IMG/VR virus record: IMGVR_UViG_3300036832_000888
Coordinates: 1 to 34,462 of that record
Length of the DNA: 34,462 bases
From: a virus
Strand: one strand, 5' to 3'
Part shown: one piece after another, positions 1 to 6,746 of the stretch
How the letters are laid out: every line of letters begins with the position of its first letter
How positions within the stretch are numbered: position 1 is the stretch's first letter
Notes under the pieces: generated by a model
Database searches by the model: none
Told to the model about the DNA's origin: nothing
The model's input: the letters and a program-made list of their open reading frames with translations, nothing else
Made by a program: the position numbers and the translations under genes

Positions 1-25
1 CTCAACTCACCGGGCAGGAGTCTAA
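1..25 (+). other. Possible 3' end of the holin gene if the molecule is circular
   Basis: The last gene of the window (from 34068) is still open at base 34462, ending in codon AGT plus GA. If the molecule is circular, joining the ends completes GAC and then reads TCA ACT CAC CGG GCA GGA GTC TAA, which stops at 23-25. This would give the 3TM holin a short polar C-terminal tail, as expected for the family. It is an inference; the window could equally be a linear fragment cut at both sides. Confidence 0.4.
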
Positions 26-62
26 TCGCTCCGTCCGTTATTACTCCTCTAAAACCTCCGCC

Positions 63-111
63 CGCCGGCGCGCCGGCGCCCTTCGGCTTCTCAATCCTTC
101 TTTTCTCTTTT
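63..111 (+). terminator. GC-rich perfect palindrome followed by a T-rich tract
   Basis: Bases 63-78 (CGCCGGCGCGCCGGCG) form a perfect 16-bp palindrome. A pyrimidine/T-rich stretch follows at about 85-111. This is compatible with a Rho-independent terminator for the late operon if the genome is circular, although the T tract is interrupted and starts several bases after the stem. A second small stem (ACGTCG, 7-nt loop, CGACGT) lies at 112-130. The palindrome could instead be a protein-binding site. Confidence 0.35.
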
Positions 112-225
112 ACGTCGACAAATTCGACGTTACCCCCGCGGCCACACAGCCGCTCTACAAATTCGCGGTATGCGTGGAGCACCCGCGCCATTACGCGTTT
201 AACAACCCAAGCCACCCTCCCATGA

Positions 226-243
226 GGTGCGTTTAAACGCACC
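226..243. promoter_or_regulatory. 18-bp perfect palindrome upstream of the first gene
   Basis: GGTGCGTTTAAACGCACC reads identically on both strands, without a spacer. It lies 33 bases before the start codon of the first gene and just before its Shine-Dalgarno sequence. A dimeric regulator could bind here, or the leader RNA could fold into a hairpin. No convincing -35/-10 pair was found around it. The remainder of 1-276 shows no supportable gene. Confidence 0.4.
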
Positions 244-276
244 CGAGGCCCAACTCAACCCGAAAGGACACAACAC

Positions 277-687
277 ATGATCGTGACGATTAATTTCAGC
301 GGATACAATTTCCGCCGCTACTCTAGACCGTGGATAGCGCGCGTGATCGCTTGGCCGATCGGCGGCCGAGCCACCCTCACATGGGGAACCTTCTTAGGCA
401 ATGACGCCGGCGGCGCCGCCGAGATCGAAGCCGAGCCCGGAGACGTAATCCGCTACGGCCAGAAGGATTACCGGAAAGCCCACAACTCGAGCGCGGAATG
501 GGCGCTAGTGCTCGAGGATGGCAGCCACCAGGACATCGACGAGCTAACGGCGGCCCGCGCGTTTCGCGCCAAAGCCGAAGCCAAAGCCGACATGCCGGCG
601 CCGACATCAAAGATAGATATCGATCGGATACCGAAAATCCGCTCCTTCTATTCCGCCGCACAGAAAGGAAACACGGAGAAATCATGA
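277..687 (+). CDS. Conserved-looking phage protein of unknown function (136 aa)
   Basis: I do not recognise a family. The ATG has a good Shine-Dalgarno sequence (AAAGGA at 263-268, 8-base gap). The N-terminal half alternates hydrophobic and polar residues like a beta-rich fold, followed by the segment GDVIRYGQKDYR and a basic, alanine/lysine-rich C-terminus. No membrane segment or cysteine motif is present. The stop overlaps the next start by ATGA (684-687), so it heads a coupled operon with the next two genes. Being first after a gene-free region with palindromes, it may be expressed early. Confidence 0.75.
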   Translation: MIVTINFSGYNFRRYSRPWIARVIAWPIGGRATLTWGTFLGNDAGGAAEIEAEPGDVIRYGQKDYRKAHNSSAEWALVLEDGSHQDIDELTAARAFRAKAEAKADMPAPTSKIDIDRIPKIRSFYSAAQKGNTEKS

Positions 688-953
688 AAAACGACTACAC
701 AGAGGCAATGGGCGCTTTCTACGACGAAACGCCAAAGGACATATTCGCGGCACTAGCCTACAGCTATGCCGCAACGTTTGGGACTTCCGGCCAAGGGAGC
801 GATGAGACCACGGACCCGGATGAAGTAGTACGCCGTTTAGTCCGCGAATGGCTCGCGCTCCTCGAAAACGCCATCATTCGCCGCTTCCCGCCGAAGTCGG
901 CGCGATGCCGCATTCAGCAGTTGAACGTTAAAATCACGGATGGGACTGTATGA
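684..953 (+). CDS. Small acidic protein of unknown function (89 aa)
   Basis: The protein starts MKNDYTEAMGAFYDETPKDIF at the ATGA overlap with the upstream gene; GGAGA at about 675-679 could serve as ribosome binding site. It is predicted mostly helical, with an acidic first half and a basic end (RRFPPKSARCRIQQ). The reading frame is open much further upstream, but that part only shadows the preceding gene. It overlaps the next gene by four bases (950-953). No domain recognised. Confidence 0.65.
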   Translation: MKNDYTEAMGAFYDETPKDIFAALAYSYAATFGTSGQGSDETTDPDEVVRRLVREWLALLENAIIRRFPPKSARCRIQQLNVKITDGTV

Positions 954-1150
954 AAACTAATTACGAAAAACTCCTCGATCGCATACCGGCCGATGCCATC
1001 ATGAAACGCGCGGCCAGCATCAGCGGCAAGCGTGGCGGAGGAGGCGCCCGGCCGAACTCCGGCCCAAAACCAACCTATGTCAAATGCCGGTTTTGTGGCC
1101 AGCGAGTTACCAAGACCCAAGCAGCCCGCGGGCATGGATGCACCCGCTAG
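950..1150 (+). CDS. Small basic zinc-finger-like protein (66 aa)
   Basis: It begins at an ATGA overlap with the preceding gene. The middle is very basic and glycine-rich (KRGGGGARPNSGPKP), resembling the flexible AT-hook-like stretch at the start of some phage and plasmid DNA-binding proteins. The C-terminus carries a CRFC...HGC arrangement that could coordinate one zinc ion. Binding to nucleic acid is therefore an inference from composition and motif. It closes the first short operon; a hairpin follows at 1305-1332. Confidence 0.65.
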   Translation: MKTNYEKLLDRIPADAIMKRAASISGKRGGGGARPNSGPKPTYVKCRFCGQRVTKTQAARGHGCTR

Positions 1151-1304
1151 AACCGCGGCCCGCAATGGCTAGCAGGCGGCGGCGGGGCATCTTCCGGCCC
1201 CGGCGCGTAGACATAAACGATACTCGATCACCAATGTTGCGCTTGCTGGAGCAAGTGGAACGACGAGGGAGCGCAGAACAAGATCGTCCAGTGAAAATCA
1301 CAAA

Positions 1305-1332
1305 GGGCCACTCTCTCTCTCAAAAGTGGCCC
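1305..1332 (+). terminator. Hairpin with 8-bp GC-rich stem
   Basis: Arms GGGCCACT (1305-1312) and AGTGGCCC (1325-1332) flank a 12-base loop. The downstream sequence is only moderately T-rich (CCGCGTTTCTTT), so this is a weaker Rho-independent terminator than that at 19688-19722, whose stem has the same eight core bases. The gene-free stretch 1151-1441 holds nothing else that I can support. Confidence 0.45.
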
Positions 1333-1441
1333 CCGCGTTTCTTTGCACCACGACTAGGAGGGAAACGGTTCTAGCTCATGCGCAGTATTACCGCCCCTCG
1401 AGATGATGTTACCCGATACGCTGAAACCTGGAAAGCTCTAA

Positions 1442-1897
1442 ATGCACACGCAGAACATGAAAACACGGCGCACCCCTCACCATGTCTATGAAGCTTTTCT
1501 CCTCTGCCCTGGAGGACATCCATTAGCCGCAATGCTCGCGTTTATTCCCGACACTGAGGCCGGCTGTCGAGCGCTCGCCGAATACATGATGTCGGAGACC
1601 GACTTGAAACTAGGCACAGCCGCCGCCGCGCACTGCAAAAAATGTGGCAAGCCCTCGAAAGAATGGCGCGTAGTGATCGCCCGCACCGAGCACGGCAGCA
1701 TAGTAACCGCGGAACACTTCGTAAACCTGATACACGACGCCGAGGACATCGCTAAGGAGCTCGCCGACTGTCCCGAAATTGAGAGGCAACTTATCGAGCA
1801 CCGAACCCGACCGATCCGGCAACCGAACCCTGTAGAGCAGAAACGCATAAAACTCTTACAGCACATACACCCGCAGAGCCGGACCTGGATTAACTAA
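1442..1897 (+). CDS. Hypothetical protein with a CxxC motif (151 aa)
   Basis: Starts at ATG 1442 behind a purine-rich GGAAAG about ten bases upstream; an alternative ATG is six codons further on. The sequence contains a KKCGKPSKEW knuckle near residue 70, CPGGH near the N-terminus, and a helical acidic stretch (HDAEDIAKELADCPEIERQLIEHR). A single CxxC suggests half of a zinc site or a redox pair. No family is recognised. It is the first gene of a second cluster running to 2452. Confidence 0.6.
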   Translation: MHTQNMKTRRTPHHVYEAFLLCPGGHPLAAMLAFIPDTEAGCRALAEYMMSETDLKLGTAAAAHCKKCGKPSKEWRVVIARTEHGSIVTAEHFVNLIHDAEDIAKELADCPEIERQLIEHRTRPIRQPNPVEQKRIKLLQHIHPQSRTWIN

Positions 1898-1910
1898 GCC
1901 CCGGCCCAAA

Positions 1911-2123
1911 ATGCCCACCAACCCACCCGTTTGCCAACCGACCCCGTTCAACAACGAGCAGGACCTCGAGCGATGGGTGCGCGAGAACGCCGCGGCCGAT
2001 TGCTGCTGTTGGCTCGCCGAGCACGATGTATTTATAGTGCGGCCCGTTATCTGCCGAGTGGTCCGCCCTATCCCGCGGCCCGCCGAGCCACGCCCCCGGC
2101 TGTGGATGTTCTTCGACGAGTGA
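1911..2123 (+). CDS. Small cysteine-containing protein (70 aa)
   Basis: Begins at ATG 1911, 13 bases after the previous stop. A predicted N-terminal helix (NEQDLERWVRENAAADCCCW) with three consecutive cysteines is followed by an arginine/proline-rich end (RVVRPIPRPAEPRPRLW). The last codons overlap the next gene by GTGA (2120-2123), supporting both genes. Function unknown. Confidence 0.5.
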   Translation: MPTNPPVCQPTPFNNEQDLERWVRENAAADCCCWLAEHDVFIVRPVICRVVRPIPRPAEPRPRLWMFFDE

Positions 2124-2452
2124 GCACGAAACGAAAGCCCATGAAGAAGCAGAGGAGCCGCACCTGGATTAAACTTCCCACGATGACGGCCGAGCAGCAC
2201 CACCAGCGACACGCCGAGCTGCATCACGCGCTTGATGAACTGATAGCCGATTATTTCGCGTGGGAATTCGAGACCCGGCCCCAGAACTCGAAACTAGGAG
2301 CAACAACCATAACCGAGCTCATGCACTGGAGCAACGAGCAGCAGAAAGCCGCCCCGCCCTGGATACCGAGAGGCAGAGAGCACGCGCACGGACGAAGAAT
2401 TCAGCGCAGCCGGCAGCCGGCAGCTATACAACTGGACGACCGGGATTACTAG
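2120..2452 (+). CDS. Hypothetical His/Glu-rich helical protein (110 aa)
   Basis: The preferred start is GTG 2120, overlapping the upstream stop; ATG 2141 (MKKQRSRTWIK) is an alternative. The core, HAELHHALDELIADYFAWE followed by ITELMHWSNEQ, resembles short conserved phage proteins that I associate with soil-bacterial prophages (from memory, unverified). No enzymatic motif is seen. The C-terminus is basic and low-complexity. It ends the second cluster; a 361-base stretch without a certain gene follows. Confidence 0.6.
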   Translation: MSTKRKPMKKQRSRTWIKLPTMTAEQHHQRHAELHHALDELIADYFAWEFETRPQNSKLGATTITELMHWSNEQQKAAPPWIPRGREHAHGRRIQRSRQPAAIQLDDRDY

Positions 2453-2462
2453 TTACCCCGGC

Positions 2463-2603
2463 ATGAAACTGCCGCCCCCGAGTCCCGACTCGCTCCGGAG
2501 AATGTCCCGACTCTGCGATCCACACAGCGGAGAACTTCACAGAAAATCGTACGTACTCTATCCGTTACCGCCATCCATTCCCCTATTTCTTTCGCCGGAC
2601 TAG
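2463..2603 (+). CDS. Doubtful short ORF (46 aa)
   Basis: ATG 2463 opens a proline/serine/leucine-rich reading frame (MKLPPPSPDSLRRMSRLCD...) ending at TAG 2601. There is no strong ribosome binding site and no recognisable motif. It fills part of the otherwise empty stretch 2453-2813, so it is listed for completeness only. Confidence 0.22.
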   Translation: MKLPPPSPDSLRRMSRLCDPHSGELHRKSYVLYPLPPSIPLFLSPD

Positions 2604-2689
2604 TGACAGAACCCGGCAAAAAGCCGCATCATTGTTCACAGATTTATGAAACTGCAATCAAAATTTATACGGACCTGAGAAAAGCAAAA

Positions 2690-2716
2690 GCGCTCTGTTG
2701 CCAGCAGAGCGCCTTT
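2690..2716 (+). terminator. Rho-independent terminator-like hairpin
   Basis: Perfect 8-bp stem GCGCTCTG (2690-2697) / CAGAGCGC (2705-2712) with a 7-base loop, preceded by AAAA and followed by C and TTT. The A/T flanks could pair as well, so the element may work in both directions. It would separate the left accessory genes from the replication transcript. Confidence 0.6.
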
Positions 2717-2779
2717 AGAATTCGACAGCGGGAGAAGAACCGCGACGAAGAAACGTAACAGCCTTCATTGTCGCGACTC

Positions 2780-2807
2780 AGCTCCCCTTGCACAAGCACA
2801 AGGAGCT
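2780..2807 (+). promoter_or_regulatory. Hairpin that covers a Shine-Dalgarno sequence
   Basis: AGCTCC (2780-2785) can pair with GGAGCT (2802-2807), and TTG (2788-2790) with CAA (2799-2801), leaving a two-base bulge and an 8-base loop. The right arm contains AAGGAG (2800-2805), the ribosome binding site of the leader ORF starting at GTG 2814. Translation of the leader, and by coupling of the initiator gene, could be limited by this structure. This is an inference from base pairing. Confidence 0.4.
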
Positions 2808-2813
2808 AGAAAC

Positions 2814-2924
2814 GTGACCAACCAACCCGCGCAGTACACACAGGACCAGCAGAAGCAAAAGAGAGTAGAACGTACCGGCATATGCCGCCGTGTGAGCGTT
2901 CTCGCTCAAGGAGGCATTCAGTGA
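2814..2924 (+). CDS. Short leader ORF coupled to the replication gene (36 aa)
   Basis: GTG 2814 sits eight bases after AAGGAG, and the frame runs to TGA 2922-2924, overlapping the GTG start of the next gene (GTGA 2921-2924). The product is glutamine/arginine-rich (starts MTNQPAQYTQDQQKQKR) without a recognisable domain. Strong SD placement and the exact overlap are the evidence; it may act only as a translated leader controlling the next gene. Confidence 0.4.
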   Translation: MTNQPAQYTQDQQKQKRVERTGICRRVSVLAQGGIQ

Positions 2925-4273
2925 GCAGCAAGGAGCTTTCGCACCTCGACCTGGTACAAGCCCAAGGCGCAGCACGCCACGAGGGATACAACCCCATCGC
3001 CCCGCGCTCTCATCGCTGGATGATGGATTACTCGAAACCGGAAGACGTACGCGTGATCGGGTGGGCGCTATGGCGCACCATCGACCGCGACCCGAACGGG
3101 AAGACCGGCCCGGCCAAGCGTAAGCGCACCATCTGGGCTCACGATGCGCGCGGCTGTCTCACGCTGAAGCACCTCGCCGAAGACCTCGGCATGGAGATGC
3201 CGAACGCCAGCGCCGCCGTGTGCCGACTGGAGGAGTCCGGACACGTGCGCCGCAACGACAAAGGCCACATTATGCCGCGCGGCGACATGCCCGACGCGAG
3301 GCGAATAAAAGAGGAAATCGACGAAGGCGAAGAAAAAGCGGCAGATATCTGTACAGATAACCTGCCTAGTGATTTCTCCCTTTATTTACAACAGTTTGAC
3401 GAAACGGAACGCCACAGTAGGGTGGCGGAATATTTGAAGCTCAAGGAGTACCGCAAACGGCTCGAGGCCGACGCGATCGCACTCGCCCGCGACGCCGGCG
3501 ATGAGCTCGAGCAAAAGTACTTCGAGGCCATCGGATTCAAACGGCCGGCGCGCCAAGGGCGACGCAAAAACGACCGCTCCGATTGTGCCGTGCAACTCTC
3601 GCTTTTGCAGCCGCCGCAGTTATCTGTACAGATCACCGCGAACGGCTCGAACGGTCATTCTGTACAGAGCGCGCCAGATCCTCTGTACACAAGCGAAAAC
3701 GGCACTGTACAGATAAGCCCATCCTTATTGATCTTTCACAGTTCCCATAGTTCTCACAGTGAAGTGGAAGCGCCGTCTGTGGATAACTCCGTTTCCGAGG
3801 CGCAGCCCCCACCCACCGCCCCACCTCAAAACCTTGCTCAAAAAGTGGGTGAGCCAAATCCGATAATCGCCGCAGTCGAGGCAATAGCCGGCCGGAAAAT
3901 CGGCCGGACGGACCCGCTCCGCGGAAAACTCGCCGACCTGCCCGCGAGATTTCGAATTACCGCGAGATCAGTTTGCCGATGGATGGAAGAGAAGGCCGAG
4001 AAGAAGCAGAAGGACCCGAACTATGAAAGTTTGAGCCCCGGAGCGTTGTACAAATTCGCTCTGAGCGACCTGCCCGGATGGATCAAGAGACATAAATACC
4101 AGATCAATTCGGACTGGCAGCAGGAGAACGAGCGACGCCGCGGCGACCCGGCGACTCCGGACAAACTCCGGACAAACTCCGGAGACACGACCAATCGGGA
4201 AACCGAGCCCTTCGACCCGCTTTCATACACGCAATCAATGGCAGCCCTTGCCGCCAAAAAGGGGATGCGATGA
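2921..4273 (+). CDS. Replication-initiator-like winged-helix protein (450 aa)
   Basis: GTG 2921 is chosen because AAGGAGG (2908-2914) lies six bases upstream; ATG 2882 in the same frame lacks such a site. Residues about 40-130 look like a winged helix-turn-helix (LTLKHLAEDLGMEMPNASA, then VCRLEESGHVRR). A helical middle is followed by a Ser/Gln/Pro-rich linker of about 100 residues, and a C-terminal helical part ending near LPGWIKRHK. The linker DNA contains repeated CTGTACAG sites and a DnaA box, the arrangement known from lambda O. Role as origin-binding initiator is inferred; no catalytic motif is seen. It overlaps the next gene by ATGA. Confidence 0.7.
   Translation: MSSKELSHLDLVQAQGAARHEGYNPIAPRSHRWMMDYSKPEDVRVIGWALWRTIDRDPNGKTGPAKRKRTIWAHDARGCLTLKHLAEDLGMEMPNASAAVCRLEESGHVRRNDKGHIMPRGDMPDARRIKEEIDEGEEKAADICTDNLPSDFSLYLQQFDETERHSRVAEYLKLKEYRKRLEADAIALARDAGDELEQKYFEAIGFKRPARQGRRKNDRSDCAVQLSLLQPPQLSVQITANGSNGHSVQSAPDPLYTSENGTVQISPSLLIFHSSHSSHSEVEAPSVDNSVSEAQPPPTAPPQNLAQKVGEPNPIIAAVEAIAGRKIGRTDPLRGKLADLPARFRITARSVCRWMEEKAEKKQKDPNYESLSPGALYKFALSDLPGWIKRHKYQINSDWQQENERRRGDPATPDKLRTNSGDTTNRETEPFDPLSYTQSMAALAAKKGMR
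3346..3786. other. Candidate origin of replication: iterons plus DnaA box inside the initiator gene
   Basis: Five related sites with core CTGTAC lie within 371 bases: TATCTGTACAGATA (3346-3359, perfect 14-bp palindrome), TATCTGTACAGATC (3621-3634), ATTCTGTACAGAGC (3657-3670), CTCTGTACACAA (3681-3692) and CACTGTACAGATAA (3703-3716). A perfect DnaA box, TGTGGATAA (complement TTATCCACA), follows at 3778-3786. The local sequence 3718-3765 is relatively AT-rich for this genome. Together this matches origins built of initiator iterons with adjacent DnaA sites. Function is inferred. Confidence 0.6.
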
Positions 4274-4506
4274 CAAGCGATCGCCGGCGGCCACCCTACA
4301 CCGAACATGCCCGGCGAGGCTTACTCGCATTAGCCCGCGACCTGCGGCGCGACCGTCAAACCGTGATTCCGGGTATGGAGAATGAGTACCGCCGCGTATG
4401 CCGCAAGGCGTTTTGCGAGCTAAAAGCGGAAGTCATCAAGCGAGAGGAACAGTACCGCGCGACCGCGAGAAACAATTTCATCCGTTGGGGACTGTTGAAG
4501 CCATGA
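4270..4506 (+). CDS. Small basic protein of unknown function (78 aa)
   Basis: Starts at the ATGA overlap with the initiator gene. Highly charged and helical (ARRGLLALARDLRRDRQ, then YRRVCRKAFCELKAEVIKREEQYR), ending IRWGLLKP. Its position directly behind the initiator suggests a replication-accessory role, but there is no motif to support this. It overlaps the following gene by ATGA (4503-4506). Confidence 0.6.
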   Translation: MTSDRRRPPYTEHARRGLLALARDLRRDRQTVIPGMENEYRRVCRKAFCELKAEVIKREEQYRATARNNFIRWGLLKP

Positions 4507-4772
4507 CCCCGCGCGAGGCAAGTCTCGATTGGGTAGCCCGCACGTTGCGCGCCGAGCATATACCTAACGCCGAATCGCTCGCAGAGTACCTAGTCACCTC
4601 CGCCGAGCTTTGCCGCGTGTTAATCGACGACGACTTTATAGTGGCTATCCGCCAGATGTGTGACCAAGCCCGGCAGCAACAAGAGGCGACAGAACGACAG
4701 CGCCGGCGCCACACCCGATGCCGAAATCTCGGAAGGGAGCGCCGCCGCCGTGCCCAGGCTGACCGCAGCTAA
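4503..4772 (+). CDS. Small helical protein of unknown function (89 aa)
   Basis: ATG 4503 (MTPREASLDWVARTLR) overlaps the upstream stop. The first 60 residues look like a compact helical domain (ESLAEYLVTSAELCRVLIDDDFIVAIRQM). The C-terminus is glutamine/arginine-rich and low-complexity, and overlaps the beginning of the next gene. The frame is open further upstream, but that part shadows the preceding gene. Confidence 0.55.
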   Translation: MTPREASLDWVARTLRAEHIPNAESLAEYLVTSAELCRVLIDDDFIVAIRQMCDQARQQQEATERQRRRHTRCRNLGRERRRRAQADRS

Positions 4773-5004
4773 CTACTACCCCGGCGATTTAAGCGCCCTC
4801 CGCGCCGGCTTTCTCATCCTGCTTTTGAAACAGACCGGCGAATACGACCGTGACGAAATTGCGCGGATAGTCGCCGACCGCTACCCGCGCGCAGCCCGTT
4901 TGCTCGATGACCAGATGACGAGGCCAAGAGTGATAGAGGAGGAGGAAAAAGAAGATGTCCGAGACGACGAAAATACCGCCGCCGCTACCGCTGCCGGCGA
5001 TTAA
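4750..5004 (+). CDS. Small acidic-tailed protein of unknown function (84 aa)
   Basis: Start GTG 4750 is preferred because GGAAGGGAG lies about ten bases upstream and the overlap with the previous gene becomes small; GTG 4660 in the same frame would add 30 low-complexity residues. The conserved-looking core is ALRAGFLILLLKQTGEYDRDEIARIVADRYPRAARLL, followed by a very acidic tail (EEEEKEDVRDDE) and an alanine-rich end. The last 50 bases overlap the next gene. Function unknown. Confidence 0.5.
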   Translation: MPRLTAANYYPGDLSALRAGFLILLLKQTGEYDRDEIARIVADRYPRAARLLDDQMTRPRVIEEEEKEDVRDDENTAAATAAGD

Positions 5005-5260
5005 AACGAAACCCCGCGGCCCCCTGCCCGGCGCCGCGAATCTAAAACAGCGTTGGACCTGTAGCGCGTGTCAGCAAACGGGAGTCGTCGCCTTTGAATC
5101 GTGGGAAGACTCCGGCAGCGTTTACGGCCGAATCAAAGACCAACACAAAATGAAAACGCCGACCTGTACACAAATGGCCCGCGTGTGTGGAGGATGGAGA
5201 GGCCCGCGAGTCGTGAGCCAACAAACCGAGCTCACCGAAGACCCCAACGACGCCCGCTAG
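4955..5260 (+). CDS. Small zinc-motif protein (101 aa)
   Basis: ATG 4955 follows a strong purine-rich ribosome binding site (GAGGAGGAAAAAGAAG). After a proline-rich N-terminus, residues about 34-80 contain WTCSAC and later two further cysteines (TPTC..., RVC), with a histidine between them, suggesting one structural zinc site. Function unknown. The 50-base overlap with the previous frame is unusually long for this genome but both frames look coding. Confidence 0.55.
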   Translation: MSETTKIPPPLPLPAIKTKPRGPLPGAANLKQRWTCSACQQTGVVAFESWEDSGSVYGRIKDQHKMKTPTCTQMARVCGGWRGPRVVSQQTELTEDPNDAR

Positions 5261-5365
5261 TACCCGTTCCATTGCATCCCGCCATCCCGTCACGCTAACC
5301 TTTTGAGCAAATAGACCGGCCAATTTGTCAAAACTTTGCTCGATGGCAGGAAAGGCACTCCCCGC

Positions 5366-5977
5366 TTGGAACCCACACCGAACGAACAGAAAGAATGGCT
5401 CAGCGCAACGGAGGCATGCGCGGTACTTGGACGCGAAAACCGCACGCTTCACCGAATGGTTCAAAGAAACCAAATTAAATCAAAGTTGGTTCGTGTTCCC
5501 GGCCGAAAATCAGCACGAGTGTTTCACGCGGCAGACCTAGACCGAATCATTCACGAACAACAGCAACCCACACCCGCTAAACCACCCGCAGCACCGCGAA
5601 CGCGACGGCCACCCGACCCAGAGCCGCCGCAGGAGATGACTATCGCGCCGGCCGCTATCACTTCGTTTTTTGAGCGAATCCTCGCCCTGCAGGAGCTACA
5701 GCAGAAAGTCAACGGGGAAACAGCAGCCGCCGCACTCCGAGCCGACCACGAACGCCAGCTCCAGAAAGAATTTATCGACGCCGACCGCCGGCGCGCCGAA
5801 GCTGCCCAAATCGCGGCCCGTACCCGACCCTGGTTAACGATCGCCGAAGCCGCCGACGTTTCCGGCCTACCGAAATCCTACCTACGTCTTTTAGTGCGAC
5901 AAGGAAAACTGAAAACTTACGGCGCCGGCAGCGGACGCCGGATTTCGCGCGCCTCACTGGAGAAATTCCGGGGATGA
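5366..5977 (+). CDS. Protein with two excisionase/MerR-like helix-turn-helix domains (203 aa)
   Basis: The frame has no ATG near its start; TTG 5366 lies about ten bases after AGGAAAGG, and TTG 5336 is the alternative. The N-terminal HTH (WLSATEACAVLGRENRTLHRM, then VPGRKSARVFHAADLDRII) and the C-terminal HTH (WLTIAEAADVSGLPKSYLRLL, then GAGSGRRISRASLEKFRG) both have the helix-turn-helix-plus-wing layout of excisionase-like proteins. A proline-rich linker and an Ala/Glu/Arg helical segment join them. Tandem domains suggest binding to two adjacent DNA sites, perhaps as a transcription regulator; no integrase is present to pair with an excisionase. Confidence 0.6.
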   Translation: MEPTPNEQKEWLSATEACAVLGRENRTLHRMVQRNQIKSKLVRVPGRKSARVFHAADLDRIIHEQQQPTPAKPPAAPRTRRPPDPEPPQEMTIAPAAITSFFERILALQELQQKVNGETAAAALRADHERQLQKEFIDADRRRAEAAQIAARTRPWLTIAEAADVSGLPKSYLRLLVRQGKLKTYGAGSGRRISRASLEKFRG

Positions 5978-6462
5978 ACCGCGCAAAAAAACGCACCTCC
6001 ATTTACCTGCAGACCACGGAAGTATCAGCCGCGCGCACTTCGGGCGAGATCCAGCAAATACTAATCCGCGCCGGAGCTTCGCAGATAGCCACCGACTACG
6101 GCCCCGATGGACGAGCAACCGGCATGAGATTCACAGTTGCCAACGGCAAACTGAACGAGGCATACTCTTTGCCAATTCGAACCGAGCCCCTTTACGAACG
6201 ACTGCAGAAACAGCGGCAGCGATACCGAATAAGAAACGCGGACAAAGACCGCGTGCAAGCCGAGCAGATCGCTTGGAGACAGTTACTCACGTGGCTGAAG
6301 GCTCAACTAGCCATGATCGACATAGGCATGACGACAACGGGCGAGGTGTTTTTTCCGTACTTACTCGCCGCCGTTGACGGCCGCGGAAAAGCAACGACGA
6401 TGTACCAAATCTTCGAACAGCACGGACGCAAACTACTTCCAGCAGGGGAGCCCGAGCGATGA
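5974..6462 (+). CDS. Conserved phage hypothetical protein (162 aa)
   Basis: Begins at an ATGA overlap. The sequence has a mixed alpha/beta N-terminal half (TSIYLQTTEVSAARTSGEIQ, ILIRAGASQIATDYGPDG, GMRFTV) and a helical C-terminal half (AEQIAWRQLLTWLKAQLAMIDIGMTT followed by EVFFPYLLA). From memory this matches a conserved uncharacterised protein found in prophages of several soil bacteria. The AEQIAWRQLLTWLKAQLAMI helix is its most recognisable part. Function unknown; it sits in the early-gene block. Confidence 0.7.
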   Translation: MNRAKKRTSIYLQTTEVSAARTSGEIQQILIRAGASQIATDYGPDGRATGMRFTVANGKLNEAYSLPIRTEPLYERLQKQRQRYRIRNADKDRVQAEQIAWRQLLTWLKAQLAMIDIGMTTTGEVFFPYLLAAVDGRGKATTMYQIFEQHGRKLLPAGEPER

Positions 6463-6746
6463 AGAGAGCCCGAGCAGTGAAGAACCTCCCAATTTCAAGC
6501 GAGAACAACTGGCCGCCGCTTGCCGCCGGACACGACGCCATCGGTAAGCGCTGCCCAATTTGTGATCACAAGTTTGTCGCCGGCGACCGCTGCACTCCAA
6601 TTGAACTCGCATTAGAACAGCAGCCGGACGAGCAGCAGGACACAGGCGGATACATCGATATAGTACTGACTCACACCAACTGCGCAGAGCAAGCAGTTAC
6701 CGCGATCCTCGAACGACTAGGCAACCTGGAGCCGTTTAAGCAATGA
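6459..6746 (+). CDS. Zinc-ribbon protein (95 aa)
   Basis: Starts at an ATGA overlap and ends in one. Residues about 30-45 hold CPICDHKFVAGDRC, and HTNC lies near residue 74, giving a plausible four-ligand zinc site built from two CxxC-like pairs. Otherwise helical. Likely a small nucleic-acid- or protein-binding adaptor by analogy with zinc ribbons; target unknown. Confidence 0.6.
   Translation: MKRARAVKNLPISSENNWPPLAAGHDAIGKRCPICDHKFVAGDRCTPIELALEQQPDEQQDTGGYIDIVLTHTNCAEQAVTAILERLGNLEPFKQ

Noticed and set aside
1165-1374. Plus-strand ORF after the small zinc protein (69 codons from ATG 1165)
   Set aside because: Runs through the hairpin 1305-1332, has arginine-rich low-complexity content, and has no ribosome binding site.
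2630-2680. AT-rich stretch (TTGTTC ... TTATAC) as promoter for the replication genes
   Set aside because: Spacing and match to sigma70 boxes are poor; a terminator-like hairpin lies directly downstream.
5295-5342. GAGCAAA ... TTTGCTC inverted repeat upstream of the dual-HTH gene
   Set aside because: Seven-base arms with a long spacer are expected by chance at this composition.
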